NCBI RefSeq assembly: GCF_009017415.1
Contig: NC_092407.1
Location: 2,914,001-2,978,000, forward strand
Length of the DNA: 64,000 nucleotides
Reading direction: 5' to 3'
Source of the DNA: Aspergillus flavus
Lineage: Eukaryota; Ascomycota; Eurotiomycetes; Eurotiales; Aspergillaceae
This document shows positions 44,217 to 55,036 of the stretch, one piece after another. The number at the start of each line of letters is the position of its first letter. Positions within the stretch are counted from its first letter, which is position 1. The notes beneath the pieces were generated by a model that was given only the letters and a program-made list of their open reading frames with translations, ran no database searches and was not told where the DNA came from. The position numbers and the translations under genes were made by a program.

Positions 44217-45400
44217 AGAATTGAACGAACGAGAGGATAACAAAAGGAGAGATAAGTCCACCCAGGAGATAGCTAGGTCATGAACATAGTCGTCGTCAGC
44301 CAATGCGTGACTGAGCTATAGGAGGAGTACTTTCTTTTCCCGGGCATTCTGAGGTTACTCCGTACGGAGTCCGGACACACATAAGAGTGTAGTACTCTCT
44401 TAGCAAAACAAACATGATAGGGAAAAAAAAATTGAGCGGGAGGAAAATAGGCTAAAACACTCCGCAAAGAGGACAGGCTACTATGGAGCATCTCCATAAA
44501 GATGGTTAGAATGGCCAGTGACAACGTAAGTGCTGATATGGAAGCTGACGATGGAGTGAAGCGGACAGTCTTGGCAGCGCTGGAAGAGTTAAGTGGAGCC
44601 TGCGGGCCAACAGGAAAAAACTTCATCAACAGTACAGACTCCAGAGTAAACTGTGGATTGCGTACGAGCGCCCCTCCTGAGCGTCGTCATGTCCTGATCC
44701 AGTTAAAAAGCCACAATACTGTTCACATCTCAAGCATTGAGTATGAGCGAATTGAAGGAGAAAAGAAACACAGCAATATACGTGCCCTAATCTATTTATC
44801 CTGCCCTGCCAGTGTATCTTGGCGACGTTAGCGAAATTGAAGACCATTCAATTCAATTTAATTTCCGAGACGTAAATATAATGCCGTGATTTACCGGCAA
44901 TTCACACTTCGATCCGAGGAAGCTTCCAATGTTGTTTCAAGAGGTGATCGACAACCGGAATCTCTTACAGAATCAGATAAGTGGGCTACTTTACTCTCTA
45001 TCCGAGCGTAAACTACCTAGCATTCGGAGATTGTGGTTTTAAATTAGAGGCACAAGACTAAATTTTTCAAGGTGACAATTGGAATTGGAGTACCTACGTA
45101 AGCCCATCTAAGCTCCACACTGGAAATTTAAATCCAATCCAATTCAATCCTATGGTCCTGCATAACGGTCTCACAGCACGACGTTCTTTCATATCAATAC
45201 GGCTCGCTCAAGTCAGTAGCTTGCTCTAGCATCTTTTATTTATCAAATTATTGTGAAAGAAAGTTCGACCCGTCCAGCTTGCCCTCCCCTCGTTTTCTAA
45301 AGCAAGTGGTGGAAGCTCAGGAGCTAATCAGGAGTCTAGGAGAATTATGCATGGAAACGAACTGTGATCGCCTTTGGTATCCTGGTTTTGGCCGCCTTGA
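44217..45400. other. 1.2-kb spacer, no gene
   Basis: Probably upstream region of the ASST-like gene and 3' region of the lipase. It contains a perfect 14-bp palindrome ACTCCGTACGGAGT at 44357-44370. A short plus-strand frame (44502-44831) is unconvincing. Confidence 0.5.
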
Positions 45401-46786
45401 TTAATATGCATACTTTGCAATGTCAGGCTCACCGGAGACTTTCGGGGAATATGTAAGAATCTTTGCTAGGGCTACTAAAAGGAGGGCTTCGGTTCCCAGC
45501 ATATCAGTTAATTCGAGATATGGCGGAAGTACTTGTTCACAGATCTTCTGGGTATCGATTCGCGTAATATTGCTAGGCCCATCGTGAAGGAGTGCGTCAA
45601 CAGTAAGGGCCCATGCAAGAGGGTTGTACAACACGCCTTCATGCGTATAGAGGCCACCAGCGGCATTATTTGCGCAGATGGTCTGTAGATGGTTATTGGA
45701 AACGCCCACCCCCCTGTAGTCCAGTAGCCGAGCAGAAGCATTTTCCCCACTCATGGGTCGCACAATCTTGTCGAATGAAGAGTAAATGGTGGTCGTGGTG
45801 ACATAGGCAGAGTCTCCCCCTTGGCTCCGCAAGGCCTGTATAAAGTTTGCATCCCACCCTTGCTGCCAAATCGAAGGAGTACAGGCTAAATCATTTAATA
45901 GAGGGCATACCAGCCACTTGACTATTGTTCCATGGAAGTCGGGGCTGATAGCAATGAAGTCGTTGACGACGCTCCGGGTAGATGGCCAGTACTTCAGTGC
46001 CCACTGAATATCCAGTGCACCTTGGGACCAAGAAATCACGGCAATCTTAGATGAGGTCAAAGCGGAAACATAATTGAGCGCATAGGCGACATATTCAGCG
46101 CTCAATTGAATGTCATCCAACGAGGCCTGAGGGAGATCGATCCAAACTAGCTCACTTTCGGGTAAGGCTCTCCTCAACTTGCCAAAGTTGAAATAAAAGG
46201 TTATGGCCGCAGGAACAGCAGTTCCTGGTACCAGGAGCACCGGTATTTTCTTGTCCCGTTTGTGTGAGAATGATCTAGGAATGTGAATTGCAGCCCGGAG
46301 AGTATTTTCCGCAATGGAGTAAGGCGCATCGCTCTTTGCTTTGTATGGGTATATGCTCAAGTTTTCTGGGGATGGGTTGTGACGGTGAATCGAATTGAGG
46401 TCAATGATCGCGTAGCCATTCAGGCATGTCAGTGCCTTTGAAGGTATCAGGCCTGATGCGGTGAGCTCGTTTGCAAACTCTAAGATATCAGTGGCGTTAT
46501 TCGTGAGGATTGAATTCAGTCTGTTCCAGACAGACTGTACAGAATGAGTTTTTGAATCTTCATGGCTCTTAACTTGTACGATATTGGACAAGATTGAGGA
46601 GGCTCTCTGTGAAATCCGTATATCATTCATGGAGAAGTCATTTGCGACAATTGATAACGCCGATACAAGATCGAGATTTGGAGTTAGCAAAGTGCTACCT
46701 CGGCAAGAATCTGTACCTAGGGCTATCTGGATCGTGACAACGCGGTATATGAAACCAGTGATTGACCCCAGTGTATCGATTCTCAT
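45401..46786 (-). CDS. CALB-like lipase (alpha/beta hydrolase)
   Basis: Predicted 461-aa intronless lipase related to Candida antarctica lipase B. The nucleophile elbow is S-W-S254-Q-G, matching the T-W-S-Q-G of CALB; the probable acid is Asp339 in S-S-F-D-K-I-V-R-P and the probable base His366 in V-S-N-N-H-L-Q. The oxyanion-region motif V-P-G-T-A sits near residue 180. The ~150 residues before it are longer than in CALB, as in other fungal relatives. The start at 46786 is supported by a TATAAAA box 44 bp upstream. A secretion signal is weak: the first 30 residues are only mildly hydrophobic. Substrate is inferred to be esters or triglycerides. Confidence 0.87.
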   Translation of the reverse strand: MRIDTLGSITGFIYRVVTIQIALGTDSCRGSTLLTPNLDLVSALSIVANDFSMNDIRISQRASSILSNIVQVKSHEDSKTHSVQSVWNRLNSILTNNATDILEFANELTASGLIPSKALTCLNGYAIIDLNSIHRHNPSPENLSIYPYKAKSDAPYSIAENTLRAAIHIPRSFSHKRDKKIPVLLVPGTAVPAAITFYFNFGKLRRALPESELVWIDLPQASLDDIQLSAEYVAYALNYVSALTSSKIAVISWSQGALDIQWALKYWPSTRSVVNDFIAISPDFHGTIVKWLVCPLLNDLACTPSIWQQGWDANFIQALRSQGGDSAYVTTTTIYSSFDKIVRPMSGENASARLLDYRGVGVSNNHLQTICANNAAGGLYTHEGVLYNPLAWALTVDALLHDGPSNITRIDTQKICEQVLPPYLELTDMLGTEALLLVALAKILTYSPKVSGEPDIAKYAY

Positions 46787-47419
46787 TTTGAGAGCTCTGT
46801 TAAAAACATTGCATTCCTGGAGATCGAACTTTTATACCACGGCAGAAACACAGTCCCTTGGCAGGAAACACCCAGTTTACGTTTTAGGAAGTGATCTCAA
46901 TTGCTGCACCTCTCCCTCGTAATGAACCTCTTCTGGTATACTTGGTTACCTTTTGTTGCCACTTTTTTACTTTTACTTTTACCATTATCTTTGAATTATT
47001 TCTCTCTTCTTTCATTGGCTATAATCTGCATGTATGTGCCCTACACAGACGAAGGAAGTCATCAAAGAGTTCTACGAAGCTGCCCCAGCTTCTCGGGAGA
47101 CAATGATATTACGTCTGTTTTATGCAATATTCTCCTCTCCATCATTAGCAGTGTCAGGAATAGTCAGCATATAAAGAGAGAGATTTGTAATATTACATAG
47201 TGAACAAGCAATCGTAACTCAAAGAACAGAATTGATATGATAGGGCGCAAGATGATATTAGAAGTTTACCATGAACAAATCAGTCAGACAGGGATCATCC
47301 TATCTAAAGAAAGCTAGATATAATTATCCCAAGTACAATTCAGAATCATCTAATTCACACCAGATGTACAGCATGACCAATCCGTCCGCATTGATGGATC
47401 GCAAATATTCTCCATGGGC
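46787..47419. other. Lipase promoter and hydrophobin 3' region
   Basis: Non-coding; a plus-strand frame at 46901-47200 is hydrophobic but derives from T-rich sequence. Holds the TATA box of the lipase gene near its left edge. Confidence 0.5.
46830..46836 (-). promoter_or_regulatory. TATA box of the lipase gene
   Basis: TATAAAA on the minus strand, 44 bp upstream of the lipase ATG, implying a very short leader. Position and match are seen directly; function is inferred. Confidence 0.55.
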
Positions 47420-47887
47420 TTAGTCCTCAGTGGCGAGGTCCGAGCATCCAAGAGCAACTGTGCCACCCTATAAATGTATGTTAGATGAGACACTTCTAGC
47501 TTTACTTTTTGCTTTTCCCTTCTCGAGTAGGAACTTACCAAGAGGTTAGCTTCAGTGCAACACTTGGGTCCAGTTTCGCAGGTCTCATCCCAGGCATGGC
47601 CTACATGGATCGGTTAGACAAATGTTCTACCTCTTAAATCATCCCACAAAGGCACGCGTGGTGGATAGGGACTTACAGAGCAGGCCAACGGAACCAACAA
47701 TGCTTGCAGCGTCGATCCCTAAATCCAACAAGATCGGATCAAGAGTAGAGTCAAGAGGTGTTTTGAGCTCGCCGCAGCACAGGTATGGCTTGACACAGTT
47801 GGCCTCGACAGTCTCGGAGGAGGAAGGGAGGGCCGAAGCGATGGCTGCGCCGGAGATGAAGAGGGAGAGCGCGGTAAAGAACCTCAT
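47420..47887 (-). CDS. Hydrophobin (class I-like)
   Basis: Predicted 106-aa secreted amphipathic protein that coats spores or hyphae. Exons (minus) 47677-47887, 47539-47600, 47420-47467; introns 76 and 71 nt. The start at 47887 gives a signal peptide (about 1-19, M-R-F-F-T-A-L-S-L-F). Eight cysteines follow the hydrophobin order: C31, C37-C38, C71, C78, C84-C85, C99. Spacing is C-x5-CC-x32-C-x6-C-x5-CC-x13-C; the fourth-to-fifth spacing of six is shorter than the usual 8 or more of class I. The C2-C3 to C4 loop is hydrophobic (L-L-D-L-G-I-D-A-A-S-I-V-G). A TATA box lies 134 bp upstream of the ATG. Confidence 0.9.
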
Positions 47888-49635
47888 TGTGTTTGTCGGT
47901 ATAATAGTCTTGTTCAAGATTTATCGATGGAAGGATGAGGAAGTAGCCTTCGAGCCAGAGTCTGCTGGTTTGTTGGATTGAAGATGTTCTAGGGAAGCAT
48001 CTGAAAGGGTTCTGCTCGCTTTTTATATTCGAGGTTGAGAGCGACTCCAGGGGTAGAGCTTTTCAGCTACGTCCCTCCTTTCCAAAGGTAAAGACATGAT
48101 AATCCAATTGCATTCCTAGAATCGTTATCTCTAATAAGCTGAGAGGTCAACTTCAGCAGTCGGCATCGGGCAAAATAATGGGCCCAAAGTGAAATTCCAG
48201 AGGCAGATGATTTCCCAGATGGGATCTTGGTCCACAAACTATTCAACTTTGATAAGAGTCAATCGAGTCCCATAGGACGTAGGTAAGAATGTACCAGTTG
48301 GTGTAGTGAGACAACAGGAACAGTTACTCAAATACTCCGTGGATCCCAGCACTATCGAGATCTCCATGCAGGAACGCAAATGTTTCCGATGGGCTGAGCC
48401 ATTGATCTTTCCCCATTCGGTGGTACAGTGGAGCCGTACAGTATAAATCATCACTACAAGTCGATCAATACTACGGGGGAAGGGAGGTCAGAGCGAAAGC
48501 CGGAACCAAATCCTACCCACTCCGTACGGTTCGGTGGCCAAGCCCTAAGGAACCACCATGTACTACTTAGTACTCACTACAAAAAGCATCAGTTCCTTAT
48601 CAGTGGAGCCCTCGCATTACCGCCAATCAGACTCAACGCTATGGAAGATGATCAGCATTCAGCCCCAGAAGCGAGGGAAAAGCATCAGTGCACTTCTGGG
48701 ATAGCGGAACAGTACTAGATACGTAGAGTAAAGGCAAAATGGACGCCTCTCGTTGGTCTCTACCACGTCTTGGCATCAGTTGCGCAGTGAAATGTGCTGG
48801 AAGAATTAGTCAGGGCTACCCTTAATATCCACTCTGTGGTATAGAAAGAAGCAAATATCGGGAGCGACGGGGCATTGATAAGGACCGGATATCAATGTGT
48901 CATCGTATTCCTCGCCCTCAATATCTTGTTCGATGAAAGAGTCATTGACACTTGAGCCTCCAGTTCCTGAGTATCCTTATGATTTGAGTTTCTAGGTGCC
49001 CAGTGCTATCTTGTCCCCTGATAAGAATTGTGGAGCTAGACCTCTTTTACGTAAAGATGAAGACCCAAAGGCTTTACGTCAAGCAGACTTCAGAGATAGC
49101 ACATATCACAAAGTACCACCTCCACCATAGTTTCTCATTCGGGTTGGGTTACCCCAGATTACTAAAAATTTCTTCGAGGAGACTGCTATTACCCTTGAGT
49201 ATAAGGAGTATACAAGGTGTGTTCTTTATATCTTCAAGGTTATCTGATGATGTAGGTAAATCGAAATAGTACTGCTTGCATGGGCTTCTTTCCTCCAAAG
49301 TAAATCGAACTCTGGTACTTGTGGGCTCTATAGAGAACGACTTGTTTCTCCTTTTTGTTTCTTATTCTTTATCCATAGTTTTTTTTTTCTTAATTTTGTT
49401 TTAACTCTTCTTCCAAGTGTATTGTATACACATACACACGTGATGTGGCGGTGCAGGGCGGACCAAGCCAAGCCTTCTAGCCACAAGCCCACTCGCGACA
49501 CAAAAACTCAACCCGCAATTATCAATTTCTCCGCTGCTTGTGATCTCACCATCCGCCGAGATACCCTGACGTCTGCGCGGAGATCCCTTGTTGTTCTGAA
49601 TTCGATTTCTGGGTTTATTAGTATCTCCAGACATC
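47888..49635. promoter_or_regulatory. Divergent 1.7-kb spacer, hydrophobin/eIF3d
   Basis: No gene supported. Contains the hydrophobin TATA box, CACTCCGTACGG (48519-48530), and a T-run plus CT-rich sequence (49370-49412) before eIF3d. The length suggests a large regulatory region for the hydrophobin. Confidence 0.5.
48021..48027 (-). promoter_or_regulatory. TATA box of the hydrophobin gene
   Basis: TATAAAA on the minus strand 134 bp upstream of the hydrophobin ATG. A TATA-type promoter suits a strongly induced developmental gene. Confidence 0.5.
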
Positions 49636-51447
49636 ATGGCACCTATTTCAATCGCCGACATTGTGGCAGCCCTGCCAGCGGAGGACACCTGGGGCCCCGC
49701 GACCTCGACCGACAATATGCTTCAGGGTGTCCCATATGCTCCCTTCTCCAAGGGTGATAAATTGGGTCGCATGGCCGACTGGACTTCCGAGTCCAAGGAC
49801 CAAAGAACCGGTCGCCAGGCTTACAACCGCAACTTCCGGGGTATGAGTTAATCTAGACAGTTAAATGCGGGTCCGCAGCTAACATACCAATCATCAACAG
49901 ACCAACAAGTGTACGGAGCCGGTTCCTCCAACCTGTTCAGCATCCAGGCTGCCGAAGATGAATCTTCCTTCTCGGTTGTTGACAATACTCGTACCTCCGC
50001 CAAGCGTACCTTTGGCCGGGGTGGTGGCACCGTCTTCCGCGGTCGCGCTCAGCGTGGCGCGGGCCAGAGAGGCGGCCGTGCTGGCTTCCAGCGTGTTGGT
50101 GCTGGCCGTGGCCAAGGTGATCGCTTCTACGACAACCGCGGGGGCCGCAGCAACCGTGGACGTCGCTTCGGATGGAAGGACTACGACAAGCCGCAGAGGA
50201 CCCGTGAGCCGTCCGTCAACGTGCGCCCCGACTGGACTATGCTGGAGGAAGTGGACTTCAGCCGTCTGCTGAAGCTGAACCTAGAGACTCCCGATGGCGA
50301 GGACGTCGACTCGTATGGTTTCCTCTACTACTACGACCGGTCTTACGACAAGGCCCCTGTTAAGGGTGCTGAGCGTAGGCTGCAGTCTCTTGACCGTGCT
50401 GCGTACAACGTTACTACCTCCCAGGATCCTGTCATCCAGGAGCTCGCCGAGAAGGACGCAGCCACCGTTTTCGCTACCTCCGATATCCTGTCTATGCTTA
50501 TGTGCGCGCCTCGCAGTGTCTACTCCTGGGATATTGTTATCGTGCACCAGGGCAACAAGATCTACTTCGACAAGCGTGAGGGTGCCTCTCTTGACTTGGT
50601 AACCGTCAATGAGAATGCGATTGACGCTCCTCTCGAGCTTGCCGAATCTTCGGCTAAGCAGGAGTCCATCAACACTCCCAGTGCTCTCGCTATGGAAGCC
50701 ACCTTCATCAACCACAACTTTGCCCTGCAAACCGTCGCCGAGTCCCAGGATGCCAAGGTGGACATGAAGAACGCCAACCCCTTCTACAATGCTTCAGAGG
50801 AGACCGAGCCTCTTGCCTCCAAGGCCTACAAGTATCGCCGCTTCGATCTCTCCTTGGAGCGTGATGAGGAGCCCCTGAACATGGTTGTCCGTACTGAAGT
50901 CGACGCCCTGTTGAAGAACCCCGTCAACGGCGAGGACCAGCAGCTGATCGTCAAGGCCCTGAACGAGTTCGACAGCAAGGCCCAGGGCTCCGGTAATGCT
51001 CTGGACTGGCGCAGCAAGCTCTGGTCGCAGCGCGGTGCCGTTGTTGCCACTGAGATGAAGAACAACAGCCTTAAGCTTGCCCGCTGGACCACCCAGGCTG
51101 TCCTTGCCAAGGCCGACGGCATGAAGCTCGGTTTCGTGTCTCGTGCTAACCCTCGCTCCGCCGCTGGCCACGTTGTCCTCGGTGTTGTTGGCTACAAGCC
51201 TCGTGATCTCGCCGCTCAGATGAACCTGAACCTGGGCAACGGATGGGGTATTGTGCGTACCATTGTGGACCGTATCCGTGCCCTGGACGCCGAGGAGGAT
51301 GAGGAGAAGGTTAAGAAATACGTTCTCATCAAGGACCCCAACCGTCCCGTTCTCCGTCTCTACAGCGTGCCAGCCAATACCTTCGAAGAAGATGAGGAGG
51401 CTGCCGCTGAGGAAGAGGAGCAGAAGGCCGAAGAGGATGAGGAGTAA
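49636..51447 (+). CDS. eIF3d: Eukaryotic translation initiation factor 3 subunit D
   Basis: Predicted 583-aa subunit of eIF3; in animals eIF3d binds mRNA caps on selected transcripts. Exons 49636-49840 and 49901-51447; intron 60 nt, phase 1, joining F-R-D-Q-Q-V-Y-G. The N-terminal segment contains W-G-P, then an RG-rich stretch (R-G-R-A-Q-R-G...G-R-G-Q-G-D-R; about residues 95-150). The core follows with [13 protein letters not shown] and S-V-Y-S-W-D-I-V-I, the family's cap-binding fold, and the tail is E-rich. Codon use is strongly C-biased, a sign of high expression, and opens an antisense frame at 50794-51477. Confidence 0.95.
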
Positions 51448-52407
51448 ATTGCTTATGATTGAGTTTATTCCTGCCATGATATCATAATGTCATGATTTCA
51501 TTTCGAATTCCCGGATAATTGTTGGTGAACATATTCAAAAGTCTTTTAGAGCTATGAACATGGCCGTTGATGTCCTTAACGTATTTGATGACTTTCCAGC
51601 GTCTCTAGAAGGGTTTGCTCTCCAAATTACAACCCGTACTCATAAGACCTACCGTTTCTCGGAGGTATGACTACTGTGCTCTCCACAATACCCCACTGCC
51701 CGTCAACCTTTTTTTCGGAATATCTCTAAAATAAAGCACTTGAGACTCTCCAATCTAGACCCGCCCAGTAGTAAGAAGTAAACTAGACGCTACCGCCGTT
51801 GTTTCACCTACCTCAGCATGGCGATAACCCGGCGGTAACATAGGTTTACGTACATACGCACTGTGTAGTACAGCAACCATATCATGAAACCCACTTGTTA
51901 GACAAGTAGCATGGAATTCATAAGGCAGAGTCATTAGTCTATGTTACGATCATTTCATCCATACTAGACTATTCATATACATCAGGGTTGTTGATACACT
52001 AGGCCTGCAACGAGTACGGAGTACAGGGTAAGCAAATAGGGGGGGAAACAAAAAGAAAGAAAGAAAGAAACAAAGGATACAACCGCAAAAACCAGAGAAA
52101 TTCGCAAACGATGCCGGAAAATAAAAAGAAGCAAAACGAGAAAAGCAAAAGACTCGGAGAATAAAGACCAAATCAAAGCCCCGAAACGCCCAATTCTTTC
52201 TTAGTCATCATCATTCACGGGAACAAACGGTCATGATCTGTCTGACTGTCTATCAATCGAGCTTAATTCGTAGAATGGAGAAATTACTTGCTGCATGCCA
52301 TTTACCACTAAAAAAAATCCCACCAGTTCCTTTCCATTCAAATAATGACAACTTGAAACTTTGATTCTTTTTGAAGAAAAGCCAAAAATAGAACGATAGA
52401 AAGTACT
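51448..52407. other. Spacer, no gene
   Basis: Contains TACGGAGTA (52015-52023) and a GAAA-type purine run near 52045-52072. No supported gene; presumably eIF3d 3' UTR and promoter of the Zn2Cys6 gene. Confidence 0.5.
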
Positions 52408-52917
52408 ATGGACGTAGGTACGAGCCACAAATCCAAACCCCGGGCAACGGCCTCATGTCACCCATGTCGAACCCGCAAAGTGAAGGTATGTTTTGTTTCA
52501 GATACGATGCCATACTCCCCACTGCCTTGACGTCCACTTACCGACGTTCCGTAGTGTAATCGCCTCTCTCCGTGTGAAGCCTGCATTACACGAGGGATCC
52601 AGGAGGAATGCAGATATAGTGCTCCGAATGAAGATCGACAGGCGATCGCGCAGGCAGAAATGATCACCGAGCTCAGGGGCAAGGTGAACCAAATACGGGA
52701 ACAAGTAGGGCAGCGTCTAGCAGGTCGGCCGTCATTTGATGACCTCGAAGAGGAGGAGGAGGCCGCTGCTATGGAAATTGTGTATTCGGCTCTGAGGTTG
52801 GGATCGGAGGATCTAGTTTGGCACATTGTGGGGAGGATTCGCAATGGCGAGGATGTAAGAGATTTAGCGAAGGACGTGGCGCGAGACATAGGGATTGAGG
52901 ATGATTTTTCTGTATGA
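52408..52917 (+). CDS. Short Zn2Cys6 binuclear-cluster protein
   Basis: Predicted 146-aa protein. Exons 52408-52485 and 52555-52917; 69-nt intron, phase 0, interrupting the zinc cluster as often seen in fungi. The cysteines are complete: C17-x2-C20-x6-C27-x5-C33-x2-C36-x8-C45. A coiled-coil-like stretch follows (A-E-M-I-T-E-L-R-G-K-V-N-Q-I). The rest is acidic and helical, ending in D-D-F-S-V. The usual ~300-residue fungal regulatory domain is absent, so it is either a compact regulator/co-regulator or the remnant of a longer gene; the frame is intact and ends cleanly. Converges on the bZIP gene. Confidence 0.82.
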
Positions 52918-53240
52918 TTATAGAGTTGATACTGTCCGATCTCTTTTACGTTGCTTGGGTAATGACATGCCAGAACAGCTGCGCTGCCTAACAAGCCACA
53001 CAGTAATCATGTCTAACTATAGAACAACAACTGCCATTTTTCATGACCCAAAAATTACAATATGAAGCGAGGAGAAGATTCTCAGCCAACGCCGAGTATC
53101 AAACAGAAGGATGATTTACACCAGGGTTCCACAATGCATCAGCAAATCGTAGCCGAAAGAAAACAACGCTCACGAAGCTTCTATATACACCCCCCATCCC
53201 AAGCCTGGGCTAAAGAACTATAACTCCTCATGTCATAGCA
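52918..53240. other. Convergent spacer, no gene
   Basis: Short tail-to-tail region between the Zn2Cys6 and bZIP genes; nothing recognised. Confidence 0.5.
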
Positions 53241-55036
53241 TCATGAATACAGCGTGTCATCGCCCGCGCGGGAGAATCCCATGTCGACCCTGGACCCGAC
53301 GACACTGCTCAGACAGTCCATGAGCTCGAAGTCTTCCACCACCGCTCCAAAACCATAACACCTAACTTTGGTGTTGAGCGTCTCAATTATAATCTTTACG
53401 TCATCTCTGGTCAACGATCGATACATTTCATGGTTCTTTAAACATTGGAGGGCCATGATTGGTGTAATTTGGCCATCGGTCACAAGCTGTCGACTCAGGT
53501 TGAGCAGCGTTGTCAGATTGGCATGTGGAAGATCATATGTCTGATGCGGGTAGGCTTGTTCGTGGGTTGTGTTAGCAATATAACTGGGTGGCGGACAGGA
53601 GGCCATTAACGCGTGTCCGGAGAAAGGCATATCCTCATCGTCGGCCTCCGTAATAGATCTTCGACAAAGGTAGTCGGTATGCTCGCGGCATGGTGATTCT
53701 AACCTATTAATTGATCAGTTATGGAGAAGCGTAAAACCAGTAACAAAACCAAAGACGAGGGAGATCGTACGTCAAAATAAAGTCTATTTGTAGCTGAGGA
53801 TCATTCTCGAAGATACCCGGTGGCTGATTAGGCTGGCGACTCGCTGGTGCTATCCGGTCAAGAGTTGCCAAGGCATCGCAGGGAGCAGCGCTGTAATTTT
53901 GATGCTGAGGCGATAATTCTTGAGTTGGCGAAACGTCAATGTGCTCTATTCCGTTCACAATAGGACTTAGACTGGAAGATGGGGCTGAGATAGTCGTAGG
54001 TGGCGTCGTGTAAGCGTGCTGTGTTGATGGAACTGACTGCGCGACAGCTGTAGGCTGCGACCCAACACTACTGCTGGCAAAAGGACTAGACTGATATGTT
54101 GCATTTGTTGTACTTGTGCGTTCGGCCTTGCGACGTTCCACTTCCGCCTCATAGCTGATGCCATGTGCGGCTAGGATTTCTTTCAATATGTTGTTCTCCT
54201 CGGATAATGATCGGACCATCTCTCGATGTTGGTGGACAGTCAAATTCGCCGCAGATATCTCTTGGGTATAGGCCTCTCGTAATCGTGAGACTTCGGTCTC
54301 TAGCGCTCGCATATACTGTTCCTTGCGTTCGCGATGTGTCCTAAACCGCCACGGTTGGTATATAATCACGAGGCCGAGTCCGCACTGTCGACGTACCTTT
54401 GCGCCTGGCGATTCAATTCCTGGCGCCTTGTAAGGGCCGGCTTGCTATCCGGTTTTGGGCCCCGTCGTTTTGCTGGTTGACCATCTAGATCGGCAGAGGT
54501 CAGTACCTTATTAGAGACCAAGGAAGCAAGGCGCATACCTCGTGTAACCTTTTTTTGTCCACTTCCGAAAAACCTAAACCATTCTGTTCCCATGGACGCC
54601 TTCATTAAACTACCCTGCGATTGTCGCCCTATCATGGTCTCGAGTCAGCGACAAAATTTGGAGATCAGACAAACAACGACGAAGCGCAACTGGAACCCGA
54701 TGATTGCTAAGCAAAGCCGTGTCTGCTACGTCGAAACGCTGGGAGAGAGAGAGAAGGAGAAAAGAATGAAAGAAAAAGATCGTGAGAGTGCACATAATCA
54801 AGCAGCTGGGTTAACAATGTATGAAGTCTAGTAAAGTACTCGCCTAGCAGAATCGCATTTCATCTCCAGCGACAGCAGGGCTCCGAAAAACCTCAGGATT
54901 ATTTATGAACCACATAGGTAAAACCAAGCCACAAATGCGATATCAACTGCATCAGGCACTTACCATTGAGTTCATCATTTTGTCGATTCAACGCATCTGC
55001 CTCCAAAGGCAAGACTCCTTCATTCAGGGAAGCCAT
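53241..55036 (-). CDS. bZIP transcription factor
   Basis: Predicted 397-aa factor. Exons (minus) 54964-55036, 54397-54484, 53771-54340, 53241-53703; introns 479, 56 and 67 nt, phases agree. The basic region is N49-R-Q-A-Q-R-T-H-R57-E-R-K, followed by a leucine-zipper-like helix (Y-M-R-A-L-E-T-E-V-S-R-L-R-E-A). It is preceded by K-R-R-G-P-K-P-D-S-K. The middle is S/T/P-rich; the C-terminal part (about 270-397) is folded-looking, with C-R and cysteine-containing segments. The 5' exon (MASLNEGVLPLEADAL) lies 479 nt away; a frame inside that intron can instead extend the protein upstream from 54635, so two N-termini are possible. The exact orthologue is not recognised. Confidence 0.87.

Noticed and set aside
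50794..51477. 227-codon minus-strand frame opposite eIF3d
   Set aside because: Same reason: antisense shadow of a strongly biased coding region.
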